Positions 42,623 to 53,911 of a stretch of DNA of 64,000 nt are shown in pieces. Every line of letters begins with the position of its first letter. The stretch's first letter is position 1. The notes under the pieces were generated by a model. The model did no database searches. It was not told the DNA's origin and was given only the letters and a program-made list of their open reading frames with translations. The position numbers and the translations under genes were made by a program. Origin of the DNA: Meconema thalassinum (taxonomy: Eukaryota; Arthropoda; Insecta; Orthoptera; Tettigoniidae); NCBI GenBank assembly GCA_946902985.2, contig OX336395.1:289039065-289103064 (forward strand), read 5' to 3'.

Positions 42623-45606
42623 TGTGCCCGTTTGGACCGAGATCCAACGACCACATTTTTGTAAATTACCGACATCAGATTAGCACGAGAAAATATATAT
42701 CAGGGTATATCTAGGTGAATACTTGGGTCTAATCTGGCATCCCTGATCTCGGTAATTCACACGTAAGGTAAGGTGAGAAATTATTTTGAATTAGCACATT
42801 CCTTTAAAATCTCAATTTATTTATAGATAAAAATATGATTTGAATGGCAAAAACCTCGACAAAGATAAAACAAATCACCCATGAGGAATCAACAGTCCCT
42901 AAAATTATTACTAGAATGTCGCAGATATGATAATCAGAAAATTAATTAGTCCATTCTGATATTTTAATTTTTTTTAAATTACACTGGTAATCACTGTTCA
43001 ATAAAGATTTCTGAGTGATCCCTAATATTTACATGTTCGTAGTTCACTTTTCGAAAGATTGCATTTGATTGTACAAATATTCGTAGCAAAACATTTCCAA
43101 AAAATAATAGTTACTTGATTCATTCGGTGTTATTCCAAAATTAGACTTATTTGGAAAAATTATATCAATGATTCGTTGTTTCATAACAATATCAATACTC
43201 GACCGACATAAAGTCGAATGTTAATACTGGTTCATAAAGATTTTCAATTTCAAAAACAAAATTTGTTCAAACACTCTTTTCATAATATTTTGAAAAATTA
43301 ACTTTCTTCTTTTCTCACTTTCATTTGTTTAAATGTCACAAAAATTTTAAATACTTTTCATATGTTATTAAAATTACAAAAAAATGTTGTAAACAATATA
43401 AATTGTTGCTATCCACCATCAGCGGATTAAATCATTAACTTTTCACCAAATTTTTATATCATCGACATTTTCTATCACCAAATTTTCATATAATATCAAA
43501 AAAATCAAAAAGATTTATTATTATTATTAATTAATAAATTTCAAAATTTCCCTTCACTTTATTTATAACAAGTTTTCTCAACCTCTCACATGATGAAAAT
43601 TTTATTTGCTCATTTCCACTGTTATTATTATTATTATTCCAAAAAAAAAAATTAATTATTTATTTTAATACATTTGCACTTTTCATCTAATCAATTTTTT
43701 TCTCTGTCAGGTTCAACAAATCTAAATTCATGTTCTTCAATTATTTATTTAGGCATACCATCGGAACTTCGAGTTGATCCAGAAAAAAAAATATTATTTA
43801 ATATTTGGATTGACAGAATAGTGAAATCTGACAAGAATATGGGGCGGTCCACATTGCCTAACCCTTCTTTTACAATTTAGCCCACATGATCCTTCAAAAA
43901 CATACGCACATTCTTGTGTGCCCACAACTACGGGAACAAAAGCCCTCTTGGAAGACCCCCAAGGTCTCCACAACTTTAAGTGTCGCCAAACGCACACTAA
44001 AATCATCACGAAAATATACTGCACACAACATCATATTATTCTTTTTTTTATCATATATATATATTTTCTCTTGTAATATTCGGTCAATTACTAGACTGTG
44101 TTCTTCAGTGTTATTTTACCAATAAAATAAATTCTGGTCAATCTCTCCTTGCCTCCCATTTACATAAATTCTCCCTAATTTGATACATTAAATACCTGCC
44201 GATTCCTTTCTTTTCATCTGAATATATATATTTTTAAGTGCTTTTGGAAAAAATAATTCTGAGCTCAAAAATCTTACTACTTCATTCTCTTCATCCATAA
44301 ACTCATTTAAATTTATTTAAACTTCCAAACTTTTATTCAAAAATAAACAAAGTTGTTTAATTTAAGTCCTTCCAACTAATTAAATTCATCCACAAATTAT
44401 TATTATTATTCAAAAAACTATTTAGGCATCATCAATGTCATGAATTATTATTATCGCCCTAGTTCTTTAATAAATAAATATTTAAATCTCATCTGTAAGT
44501 GATTATTATTAACATCTTCTATTATTTTTATTTAATGCACTAATTATTTAATTACAATAAACAATTAGCAATTAATTTAATTTAGTTCCTAATGTTCGGT
44601 ATTATCACTCCCTAATTATTTATAACTTTAAATAGCATCGTTATTATTTATAATATTATTAACTTATTCACTTCACACTTGATTATTATTATTATTATTA
44701 TTAAATAAATCAAATTATTTAAATAATCCAAGTCGCAATTACTTCTGCTCTCATAATAAGAATTAACGAAAAATACTCCTATCCCTTGGAATAATCGAAA
44801 TATTTCATGTCGGAACATGAACTAATGCCTGTCCTGACAAAACGTAGATCGAAAAATAAATTGTCAGACAGCAGTTCCATTTGTCATCCAGACAAATACA
44901 ATCGAAAATCTAGCTACGGTGAAAATTTGTGTTGATTTCTGATCGTGACTGTTCAAAAATATGGAATTCTCTAATACTACAGGTTAGTGGATAGAACATG
45001 AATAGTTGTCTTACTTCATTCTTGATGTGTAGGATGAGCGTGTCCTGCGGTGGACACTATTCCAAAGGTGTCTTCCCATGGCCATCTGCTGTATCCGTAT
45101 ACCTCGTTTGTCTCCATGTCCTACCAATCCTACGAGTAGTTTAACGGCGCATGTTGATATTCGCAGTCACTCGTTCGAAATAACTCCCGCTATCACCAGT
45201 ACCGTGTAACATGACGAAAAGTTGCTCTGTCATAGACTGGTACAGTACCCTTGTGGATTTGAGAATAAATCTCATATTCAAATAATGCGGTTTCGTTTGC
45301 ACGCTATGATAGGAACACCTATTAGCTGCATAAACGAACTGATGAAATAAATAACTTCTCCTGATGAAATTCGAAGTGCCTAATGTATAGTCACCACAAG
45401 AAAACATCGTTCTGTAGGCTAACTTCTGTGAATGGTTTCGACACTACCATCACCTGACTGTAGAATATGTGACCTGAAAGTCAGTGGATATTCTAAGACC
45501 ATTCGCTGCCAAAAGTTAAGTTTGTTCACTCGAACAAAAACTAAGTCTTGCTGACCACTGGTAGAGCGAATAAGTCCTTCGACCGTCAGAATCTCGGCGT
45601 ATATAC
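42623..45606 (-). repeat. Giant LTR copy A, interrupted by a gypsy-type LTR
   Basis: It starts TGTGCCCGTTTGGACC next to ATATATAT, like the solo LTR at 26321. From 44237 it matches copy B (55388-56736) closely. It is cut at 45607 by another LTR. Copy B shows the missing end, which closes GGGTTTA before TATATA, the inverse of the TGAACCC start of the 4.08-kb LTR. Estimated full length is about 3.4 kb, reading minus. No domain-bearing frame was found. Confidence 0.6.
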
Positions 45607-46337
45607 TGTTACGTGCCAGCCCCCTAGTGCAATCAGCCTTTTAGGAAGGGGGTGGTGTTACGGCTGTGAGTTTGTTTTGTCGCTCGCCGCATGAGTCACT
45701 GCTCCCCCGGGCTCTGTGTGCTCTGCCTCAGTGTATTACGTGCGCGTTACGCAACGGACTGCGAAGTGAAAGGGATGGTCCAGAATATTCGTGACCCAGC
45801 CAGTGTAGGAAATGTCGAGAAGCCGTGTGTCCTGGACGATTCTAGAATTCATTGAGTCACCAGCCTGCTATATAAGCGGCTTCAAAAGTGAGGGGACCGA
45901 GTTTTCTGTGGGTGTGTGTTTCTGAGCTAGTGCGTGTTTTCCTGAGCGACAGAAGTGTGATTACGAAGTGCCGTGCGAGTTACGAAATCCAGTGACATTG
46001 TTTCCCAGCTTGTGAACAGCGTGTAGCAAGCTATCGTAAGTAACTGTAGTTGGTGTACATAAGGGAGAGGAGCAGGTAGTTTCTGTCAAGGCCACTGTAC
46101 TCATTAAGACGGTTTAACTTCTGTGGTTTGGTGACAAGTGAAAGGGCCAAGAGCGCTCAAGGAAGAGACTTGAGGAAACTGGAGTAAGGTTCCAATTGCT
46201 TGTATTTGCTGATGAGTAGTGTACCTCTTCCTGCAAGCAATAAAGCTAACTTCTCTTTAAAGCAGTAATTGGTGTTGTGTTTTCTACCCTCCGTAATCCT
46301 GTTAACAAAAGTGCCACTAAGGGGGTGGCACGTAACA
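45607..46337 (+). repeat. 5' LTR of a gypsy-type element (731 bp)
   Basis: It begins TGTTACGTGCC and ends GGCACGTAACA, a perfect 11-bp inverted repeat. A TATA box (CTATATAAGC) lies near 45870 and AATAAA near 46240. A primer site follows directly. No matching 3' LTR is in the window. Confidence 0.9.
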
Positions 46338-46339
46338 AC

Positions 46340-46357
46340 TGGTGTCAGAAGCCGGAT
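46340..46357 (+). promoter_or_regulatory. Primer-binding site of the gypsy-type element
   Basis: TGGTGTCAGAAGCCGGAT starts two bases after the LTR. It is the complement of a tRNA 3' end of the GACACCA type, probably tRNA-Leu. Confidence 0.8.
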
Positions 46358-46442
46358 TATGAACTCAAGCACAAGCACAACACCTGACGGTCCTGGTTTC
46401 AATACCCGAGCAGGTCATTTTTTTAAATTTTCCTGTGAGCGC

Positions 46443-47627
46443 ATGCCCCTTACAAGACAAACATCTAAAATGGAAGAGCAATTCGCAGCATTGCTAGGAA
46501 AGTTAAGTGGCATGGAAACCAAGTTAGAAGACGGTCAGAAGAAGATGGAAGACGGTCAAAATAAGTTAGCGGACGGCCAGAAGAAGTTGGCCGAGGACCT
46601 AACTGCCAAACTAGAAGACGGCCAGAAGAAGTTAGCCGAGGACCTAACTGCTAAATTAGAAGATGGCCAGAATAATTTAACCAAGAAGATAGAGGATGGC
46701 CAGAAGAAGATGGAAGACGGGCAGAATAAGTAAGCACAGGACCTGAAAAAATTAGAACTGGATCTGCGTGAGGAAGTCACGGCAGTGGAAAAGAAGTTCG
46801 ACGTTTTAAAAGAAGAAGTTGCCGAGCTACGCTGACGCCCGCTGACGGGGGTGGAAGAGAGATTCAACGCTCTACAAAAGGAATTTGCTGAGCTGCGCCG
46901 ACTCCCGCCGACAGGGATGGAAGATAGATTCAAAGCCCTACAAGAGGAAGTCGCCGAGCTGCGCCGACGCCCGCCGACCGGGATGGATGAGAGAATCAAA
47001 GCCCTACAAGAGGAAGTTGCCGAACTGCGCCAACGCCCACTCACGGGGGTGGAAGAGAAATTCAACGCTCTTCAATAGGAAGTTGCCGAGCTGCGCCGAC
47101 GCCCGCCTACAGGTACACCGGGGACATCAGGAACGGGACAAAGCAGAGTGACGCCCCCAACCTTCGACGGAAAGGTCCCGTGGAGCACCTATTTACGTCA
47201 GTTCGAAGCAGCCTGTTCCATAAACAACTGGAACAGCACGGAAAAGGCTACAGCTCTCATTGTAGCGCTGAGAGGGGACGCCCTTAACGTCCTTCAGGCC
47301 ATCCCGACTGGATCCCAGGACTACGCTTCAATGTTCGCCCATATGGAGTCCCGATACGGGGATAGCCATCTTCAGCAGGCCTACCAGATGCAGCTCCAGA
47401 CCCGGGTACACAAGAACGCGGAAACCCTGCAGGAGTTCGAGATGGACATCGCACGCCTCGTAAGGCTCGCCTACCCAACAGCGCCGGCCGACTTTCTGGA
47501 ACAGATTGCGACGCAGATCTTCACCGACGGGCTACGGGACTCGGACACTCAACAGGCGCTGCGACTCGCGCGCAATAAGACCCTGGCAGATGCGCTGAGC
47601 CACGCTAACGCACCTACTCTACAGTGA
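46443..47627 (+). pseudogene. Gypsy-type gag with coiled-coil repeats and three internal stops
   Basis: One frame runs from ATG 46443 to a stop at 47625 and is broken by TAA (46731), TGA (46833) and TAG (47076). Part 1 has repeats of LEDGQKKLAEDLTAK. Part 2 has about five 22-residue repeats (ALQEEVAELRRRPPTGM). Both are coiled-coil-like. Part 3 (from 47148) is a retrotransposon gag capsid domain: TPPTFDGKVPWSTYLRQFEA, then TALIVALRGDALNVLQAIP and GLRDSDTQQALRLAR. It would assemble particles around element RNA. Sequence after 47627 shows no knuckle or pol, so the element is truncated. GC content is higher than in the surroundings. Confidence 0.9.
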
Positions 47628-48425
47628 GTGTTTGAAACTAGGGAGTCCGTTCTGCCCCACCCTGTAGAATTCTTTTTCCAGCAGTACATTTCAAACAGGA
47701 TATTCAGTTAGCAAATAAGACACCGTTCCCTCACGAAGTAACATAGGGAGGAAGTAATCCAGTAGGAATTTATGAAAAACGCCGACAAATGGACGGCGAT
47801 ATCAATATAGCATACACGCGTAAATCACGGACTTGGGCACAGCAGGGCAACATCGCAACGTACGACAATTGTTATCAAGAGTATCATCGTTAGTATATTA
47901 GTAATAAGTTTTAAGTGTTTTTAAGTGAAGTTGAAGAAATATATTATAAATATCCTGAGGCAGGCACAAGGGTTCGCACAGCCTCGAGAAAACGAAGACG
48001 TTGCGGCGGGTCCAAGAGTGCACCTCGCCTTGAGATAAGGGAAGCATGGAAGAGATAAAGGAGATATTAACACGCCTACGTTGATAACAAATGCCATTAA
48101 TAAATAAGATTATTGTCCACACCGTGGCCCAAAGCCCACAATTTACGCAAACCAAATGCTTAAAATAGAAACGTCACACCCAGAGGGAAGTAATTAGTTA
48201 CAGGTATATTGGTCAGTGTAGTAATGACAACCGGCGACAGAGGACTATCATTTCAGATTCAGGGACCTAGCCAACCCACTGAACACGTAAGAAGTAGTCC
48301 AGATATTAGAACGATACTGAACACTGATAGGAAATAGCCACCCCTTTCACGTAGATGACGTTCGCTCTAATACTTTCGGGGAATTAGTCCCACCGCGTTC
48401 TACACCTAGTGGCGGTTAATTCAAC
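47628..48425. other. No gene seen
   Basis: Sequence after the truncated gag. No pol motif or 3' LTR found. Confidence 0.5.
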
Positions 48426-48426
48426 C

Positions 48427-48676
48427 TAATACGCAGTGGATTTAACGTCCGTTGGGATGCGTTCTGTATCGAAGTACGAACAGCCTGCCTACAGACGATA
48501 TCTTTACGGTATTCTGATAGATGTTAGGAGATATTTATACTAAATTAAACTTAATACATAGTGGATTTAACGTCCGTTGGGATGCGTTCTGTATCGAAGT
48601 ACGAACAGCCTGCCAACAGACGATATCTTTACGGTATTCTGATAGATGTTAGGAGATATTTATACAAAATTAAACT
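48427..48676. repeat. 125-bp tandem duplication
   Basis: Two nearly identical units (GTGGATTTAACGTCCGTTGG at 48436 and 48561) sit end to end. They differ at only a few positions, so the duplication is recent. Confidence 0.9.
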
Positions 48677-49330
48677 TAAGGGACACTGGGACTGAGTTTT
48701 AAGCATTTTTTATTAAAAAATTCAAATTTTCGATTTTGACATATTATTGTACCCCTGACCATAACGGATGATTTATATGTATCATTTTCCACATTCCGCC
48801 TTTTTGAGGCACGGCGAGACGTTTAAATGCCGGCCGCACTGCCATTTAAACGCCCATTTCTCTTGGTTCCTTACAGAACATTATCCTATACACGCATTTA
48901 TGCATTTTTTATCGGAGTTGTTTGAATACGGATTTGAAATTCCCTCTGGACTACTGGTTCTGCATTGTGCTACCATCTACCGATGAATTTTGACACTATT
49001 TACTACGTAAGCTATACAAATACCTCCAATGTTTGAAAATAAATAAATAAATAAATAAATATCTCAAACGGTCGACATGATGAAATTTGCATTTATATTG
49101 TATTTTATAATTTCATGAGAGTTCCTAGTCGCTTGTATAATGTCAGCAGATGCATAATTTATCTTTATTTGATATTTGTGTTGACTTTAGAAGTGTAAGC
49201 ATGGTCAAACTCTGCTTATGAACAAGTTATTGGACGCTAGGCTAGCACGTTTTCGAAATTTATTGTGTTTGTGAAGTTTCTGGCGATTTGTATTGCTTTC
49301 TCTGAGTGTATTACTTTTAGTGTATACAGA

Positions 49331-51229
49331 ATGGATTCAGTCACTTCCCGCTGGCATAAGCCGAAATGCAAAAGCAAGAAGAAAACTGTCAAGGCTTTCA
49401 GACTTGCTGCTGCTCGTTGGAAAACATCAGGTAAGGGAGCTGGTATTCCTGAACAAACTAGTAATGAACATGTGATCTCACCTCTTGTCACACCCACCAA
49501 TTCTCAGAACACTGCTGATGCAAGAGATAACATTTGTAAGAGTGTACAAAAGTTAGGGTTATTTGAACAATTGGGTTCTGAAAGTAGGCCTACGCCAAAT
49601 TTACAACCATCAAGTGATGAATATTTTCTGGTGCATTCTTCCACTTTGTGTGAACTAGTTAAAAAAATAAAATGCAATGAGTGTGGGGAAACATCATTAA
49701 CTGTTCAAGTAAGAGAAAGGCATGGTTTAGCGCATAAGCTATGTGTCAAATGTACCCACTGTGGCTTTTGTCCAACTCAAACTTATTCAAGCCCTCGGGT
49801 AGAAGATGACACTATTACACAGAGGCCTCCATTTGATGTCAATAGGAAGAGTGTCGATGCATGTCTCAGTTTAGGTGTAGGGCATAGGGGAATGGAGAAA
49901 TTTTGTGCCACGTTAGGTATATCGAGTATGGATTCGAAAACATTCACAAGACATATGACAGTTTTAGCTGCAAAATCTAAGACTCTAAAATGTCTTACTC
50001 TCTCCCAGTCTAGGAAGGTGGTACGTAGGGCATATGATACACTTGATTGTAATCCTGAAGGTAGACCTACTGATAATGATGTAATTGACATTGCAATCTC
50101 CTACGATGGGACCTGGCACAAGCGAGGCTTCACTTCTGCTTATGGAATAGGGATAGCTATAGATCTTCTTACAGGACTAGTCGTAGACTATGAGGTGGTA
50201 TCCAAATACTGTCCTATGTGTGTTATCACTTCTGCTGAGCTTGGTTTGGAGTCCCCAGAATTTAATGTGTGGCATGTAGGGCATAAGAAGAGTGGGGAGT
50301 GTCAGGTGAATTATGAGGGTAGTTCTGTTGCAATGGAAATGTTTGCTGCTGGAATTTTATGGAACCGTTCCATTTCAGACTGCCAGGTGCGTTATACAAC
50401 TGTCCTTTCTGATGGTGATTCTAAAACGTTCAACCATTTGGTCAGTACAAATGTGTATGGCAGCAACACAGTACTGAAAAAGGAGGAATGCGTGAATCAC
50501 ATTTCAAAGAGAATGGGGACAGGTCTGCGACAGATGGTACAGAATTGGAAGATAAAGGGTGTCCAGTTGGGGGGCAGGTCAGGCGGGCTTACTAATGCTA
50601 CGATTACCAAGCTTACCAGCTATTATAGGAATGCCATAGTACAACACACACCTAATTTTGAAGACATGAAAACTGCTATCTACGCCACTCTCTACCATTA
50701 CATGTCCACTGACAGTAAGCCCCAACATAAGAAGTGCCCCCAAGGCGTCGATTCTTGGTGCTTCTACAACAGAAGTATAGCGACAGGTAAGGTACCTATG
50801 AGCCATAACAAAATGACTGTCAAGCTTTCGGAGTCATTAGTGTGTAAAATAATGCCTGTTTATCAGAGGCTGGCCTCTAATGAATTACTATTCCGATGTG
50901 TCCGTGGTGCCACGCAGAATCAAAATGAGTGTCTACATTCTACCATTTGGAGGAAGTGTCCGAAAGAAACTTTTATATCAAGAAAGAGACTTGAAATTTC
51001 TGTATGCAATGCTGTAGCAGAATTTAATATGGGATTCAGTGCTACAACAGACTTGAAGTCGGACATCAAAAGAACTCCAGTTCCTTATGTGACTGAACAG
51101 GCAATCCTTAGGCGTGATGCTCGCAGGAAGTATGAGAGTCAGCGATCGTCCTCTGAGAAGAAGAAAGCAACTCGACGGAAGACTAAGGTCACAAAGATGA
51201 AGAAGGAGGTTGCAAAACAGAAGAAGTAA
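49331..51229 (+). CDS. Mutator-like transposase (Rehavkus/MULE type), intact frame
   Basis: The frame opens at 49265, but ATG 49331 (MDSVTSRWHKPKCKSKKK) starts a typical basic N terminus and is preferred, giving 632 aa. Numbered from 49265: Cys pairs of a zinc-binding region at 137-166 (CNEC, CVKCTHC); SYDGTWHKRG with likely catalytic Asp 281; CPMC and a GEC-VNYEGSS-AME segment at 316-358; LSDGDSKTF with Asp 383; KEECVNHISKRMG at 406-418; GATQNQNECLHSTIW with Glu 555. The C terminus is Lys/Arg-rich. This matches the Mutator-like domain of many arthropod proteins. The enzyme would cut and join element ends in the nucleus. No stop or frameshift interrupts it; I could not find terminal inverted repeats, so it may be an autonomous element or a host-adopted gene. 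Confidence 0.85.
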   Translation: MDSVTSRWHKPKCKSKKKTVKAFRLAAARWKTSGKGAGIPEQTSNEHVISPLVTPTNSQNTADARDNICKSVQKLGLFEQLGSESRPTPNLQPSSDEYFLVHSSTLCELVKKIKCNECGETSLTVQVRERHGLAHKLCVKCTHCGFCPTQTYSSPRVEDDTITQRPPFDVNRKSVDACLSLGVGHRGMEKFCATLGISSMDSKTFTRHMTVLAAKSKTLKCLTLSQSRKVVRRAYDTLDCNPEGRPTDNDVIDIAISYDGTWHKRGFTSAYGIGIAIDLLTGLVVDYEVVSKYCPMCVITSAELGLESPEFNVWHVGHKKSGECQVNYEGSSVAMEMFAAGILWNRSISDCQVRYTTVLSDGDSKTFNHLVSTNVYGSNTVLKKEECVNHISKRMGTGLRQMVQNWKIKGVQLGGRSGGLTNATITKLTSYYRNAIVQHTPNFEDMKTAIYATLYHYMSTDSKPQHKKCPQGVDSWCFYNRSIATGKVPMSHNKMTVKLSESLVCKIMPVYQRLASNELLFRCVRGATQNQNECLHSTIWRKCPKETFISRKRLEISVCNAVAEFNMGFSATTDLKSDIKRTPVPYVTEQAILRRDARRKYESQRSSSEKKKATRRKTKVTKMKKEVAKQKK

Positions 51230-51782
51230 GGTGTTACTTATGCTGCAGGAGAGTTCTAATGGGTACGTTGAATGCAAATATTAAAATATATGCATGTTTT
51301 TAGAAAAATGCAGTTTTCTCAGTTTCACATTTTCTGATGTATAAAATCTAGTACGCGTTACTGATGTAATGCAATTTTCTTGTAAATTAACATGCATGTT
51401 CCTTAGTACTTTATCCACAAACGTGTGCATTACTTTTTGGATTGGAGTTCTGGTTTGCCTGTAAAAAAAATTCAAACCTTCAAATTTCAAGAATTTTACA
51501 AAAAATAAACTTCATTGGGGAAAAAATTATATCTTCATAGTAAACAATACAATCTCAAATTTGATGCACTATTTTATTTGTATAAGAATAAGGTACTAGA
51601 AAAATGAAAATAAATTGTGCTATCTGCATTAGTTTGACGCGCTTGACATTTTGAATATTTGAATAATTTGCATATAAATATTGGAAAATAATTAATTTCT
51701 ATGCAGCTAGTAAAGCTACATTGATAAAATTGTCATGACTGCGGATACACTCTAGAGAGACCTTAAATGTTTAAGAAATACC

Positions 51783-51818
<36 letters not shown>

Positions 51819-52690
51819 CCCCCCCCCCCCCTCGAGAGATTTTTCACCCCTGTCTAGACACGTTGTTCCCCCTACCCCATGTATATAGTATATTCAGCCA
51901 AGGGTAGGCAGTAATATTAGGTTTAGCATTAAGAATTAAATTAGATATGAAGTCAACCCCCCCCCCCCTATCTAACGAGGCAAGTTTAACAAAATGGTAT
52001 TTAATACCATGTCATTAACAGTGTTATTTTTTACAGGCAATTATCACATGTCAATAACAAATGTCCTTTTTTTCAGATCATATTATCTTGTTCATTTATA
52101 TTTCCTGAAGTTCTATACAGTGCACAGAATTCCCAAGTTAGCCCGTATAGGCAATACATAGTTTCCAATTTCAATAACTTCCCGACGAAACAGTCGCAAA
52201 TTTAAAGATAATCCATTTAAGCTTAACGATCGAGTATACACGTAGTGCGAGTATCCTTACATAATGTCTGCATATCTATTGATTAGGAAGCGAATACGTC
52301 GCTTAAGTCACGCTGAGAAAGTGCAAAAGTAATACTTAAGGATTAATTCTCAGCTATAGTGAAAGTCTACGACGAAGTATAAGGAAGTTTTTTTACAAAT
52401 ATAAATGATTCAAGTTCTACGAAATATAAGAGTATCTACGCAGCTAAATGCTTAAGGAAGCATGTTGCATTTTTACAACGACGTATATAGGACGTGGTAT
52501 AGTGAATGACCACAATGGCCAATATGTCAACGAATACATATTGCACGTTAGTTTATAAGGATATTAGTACATAAGTCATTTTAGCAAAACAATGTCAATA
52601 TGTTTATGCAACTTTCAACTCTGCCAAATAGGCAACACGGATTATGTCAATAATGCAATATGGGATGTAGATAGATACAGAGAACTATCT
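51230..52690. other. No gene seen; TA and poly-C simple repeats
   Basis: AT-rich DNA with a TA repeat (51789-51817) followed by a C run (about 51820-51831) and another C run (51958-51969). No frame has support. Confidence 0.6.
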
Positions 52691-52691
52691 G

Positions 52692-52911
52692 CTATGAAAT
52701 GACTGTAAAACAAACCACCCCAACCCCCTTGCCACGCCTTCCACCCATTAGTACGGCACAATTTCGCTCACCCTCCCATCTACGAAGAAGACCAACAGCA
52801 ACGAAGGACGATACGACGAATCGAAAGCAAATTAAAATCGACGAAAAGAAAGAAGAAGAAGAAGAAAGAAGAAGAAAAGAGAAGTTTCCACCCCCACGTC
52901 TAGTCCAATAA
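52692..52911 (+). pseudogene. Short charged frame, possible 3' end of an LTR-element polyprotein
   Basis: The 70-aa frame ends in an EEEEERRRKEKFPPP tail. Immediately downstream come a purine-rich tract and an LTR-like TG. The low-complexity charged tail resembles ends of gypsy-type pol genes, but no integrase motif is present. Confidence 0.3.
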
Positions 52912-52942
52912 TCGAGGACGATTATTAAAACAGGGAGGCGAT

Positions 52943-53700
52943 TGTTCCAGCCCCAGCCCTTATACAAGGGCTGTGCCTATACCTACATAAAAGCTAATTA
53001 AAAGTAGCCTAACTACGTAAAAGACGGGAATAACGACATAGCAACACGACTGCGAAGTAAGCAGCAGGTCATAGCCCTAAGGTCTAACAGCAAGCAGGTT
53101 AGACAGGACACAACAGGCATTACACTCCTAAGATACTGCTGAGTAGACTGACACGGCACATTTTACCTATAAGTAGAAGGTACGGACACGCGCCGCGCAT
53201 TCTTGAACCTGGCAGCTCTCTTTGACTTGGCGGCTCTCTTATTACTTGGACGCTATTACAGTCGTACACTCTATCGGAGTTGTGCTACGACGGACCGGTA
53301 CGGGCGCCGCCCCGTATCGGGTCCCAACGCCACCAACATCATGACAGACCGGGATCTTCGGTAGGGTGAGTGAACACGTGTCTACTAGACTCCATTTCCC
53401 CCTATTTTATTATTTCACGCCTCCCCTCTTTTCATCGCCACTAGTACTCAATAAACCCCCTTTTTGTACAGTCCGATGATTATCTCTTTATTTCACTTAG
53501 ATTAAGAAGTCCGTCCCTTTAGATTGGAACCTAGTTTAAGATTTCCACCGAACGCTGCACAGCAGGAGGCGGTGCACAGCAAGCGTGCGGCCTAGTAAGC
53601 CACCTTAAGGTAAGCAAGGTGAGTATTCCTCCCTCCGGTTCCCCTGTACGTCAATTGCTCTCTAGACGTGTCCGCAGTACTTCACAAAACACCAAACACT
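52943..53700 (+). repeat. Candidate LTR of another element
   Basis: TGTTCCAGCCCC follows AAAACAGGGAGGCGA, a possible polypurine tract. Downstream are TATAAGTA (53168) and AATAAA (53451), a plausible U3-R-U5 order. The right end is not defined and no second copy is present. Confidence 0.4.
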
Positions 53701-53707
53701 TTAAACA

Positions 53708-53840
53708 CAAGTTCTACACAAAAGTAGAACAAATGGGGGACAGGTGCTGGGTTAAACTCAGTAGATACCGGTAATGCCGTCCAGCCCATTCACAAAAATA
53801 GTTCCACACACAAAAGTAGAACAAATGGAGGAGGCGCCCG
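53708..53840. repeat. Two imperfect direct repeats
   Basis: ACAAAAGTAGAACAAATGG occurs near 53718 and 53812, each preceded by TTC(T/C)ACAC-like sequence. Period is about 95 bp. Confidence 0.7.
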
Positions 53841-53911
53841 GTGAATCCCTCTAAAACGGATCCACTCAGCCCTCCTGCCAAACACAGTAGAACAATATAT
53901 ATATATATATA

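Noticed and set aside
51789..51831. TA run plus C run as a structural or origin signal
   Set aside because: Simple-sequence repeats of a kind common in this window; no supporting context.
52699..52911. Lys/Glu-rich frame as an independent gene
   Set aside because: Low-complexity, no domain; better explained as the end of an LTR-element coding region.
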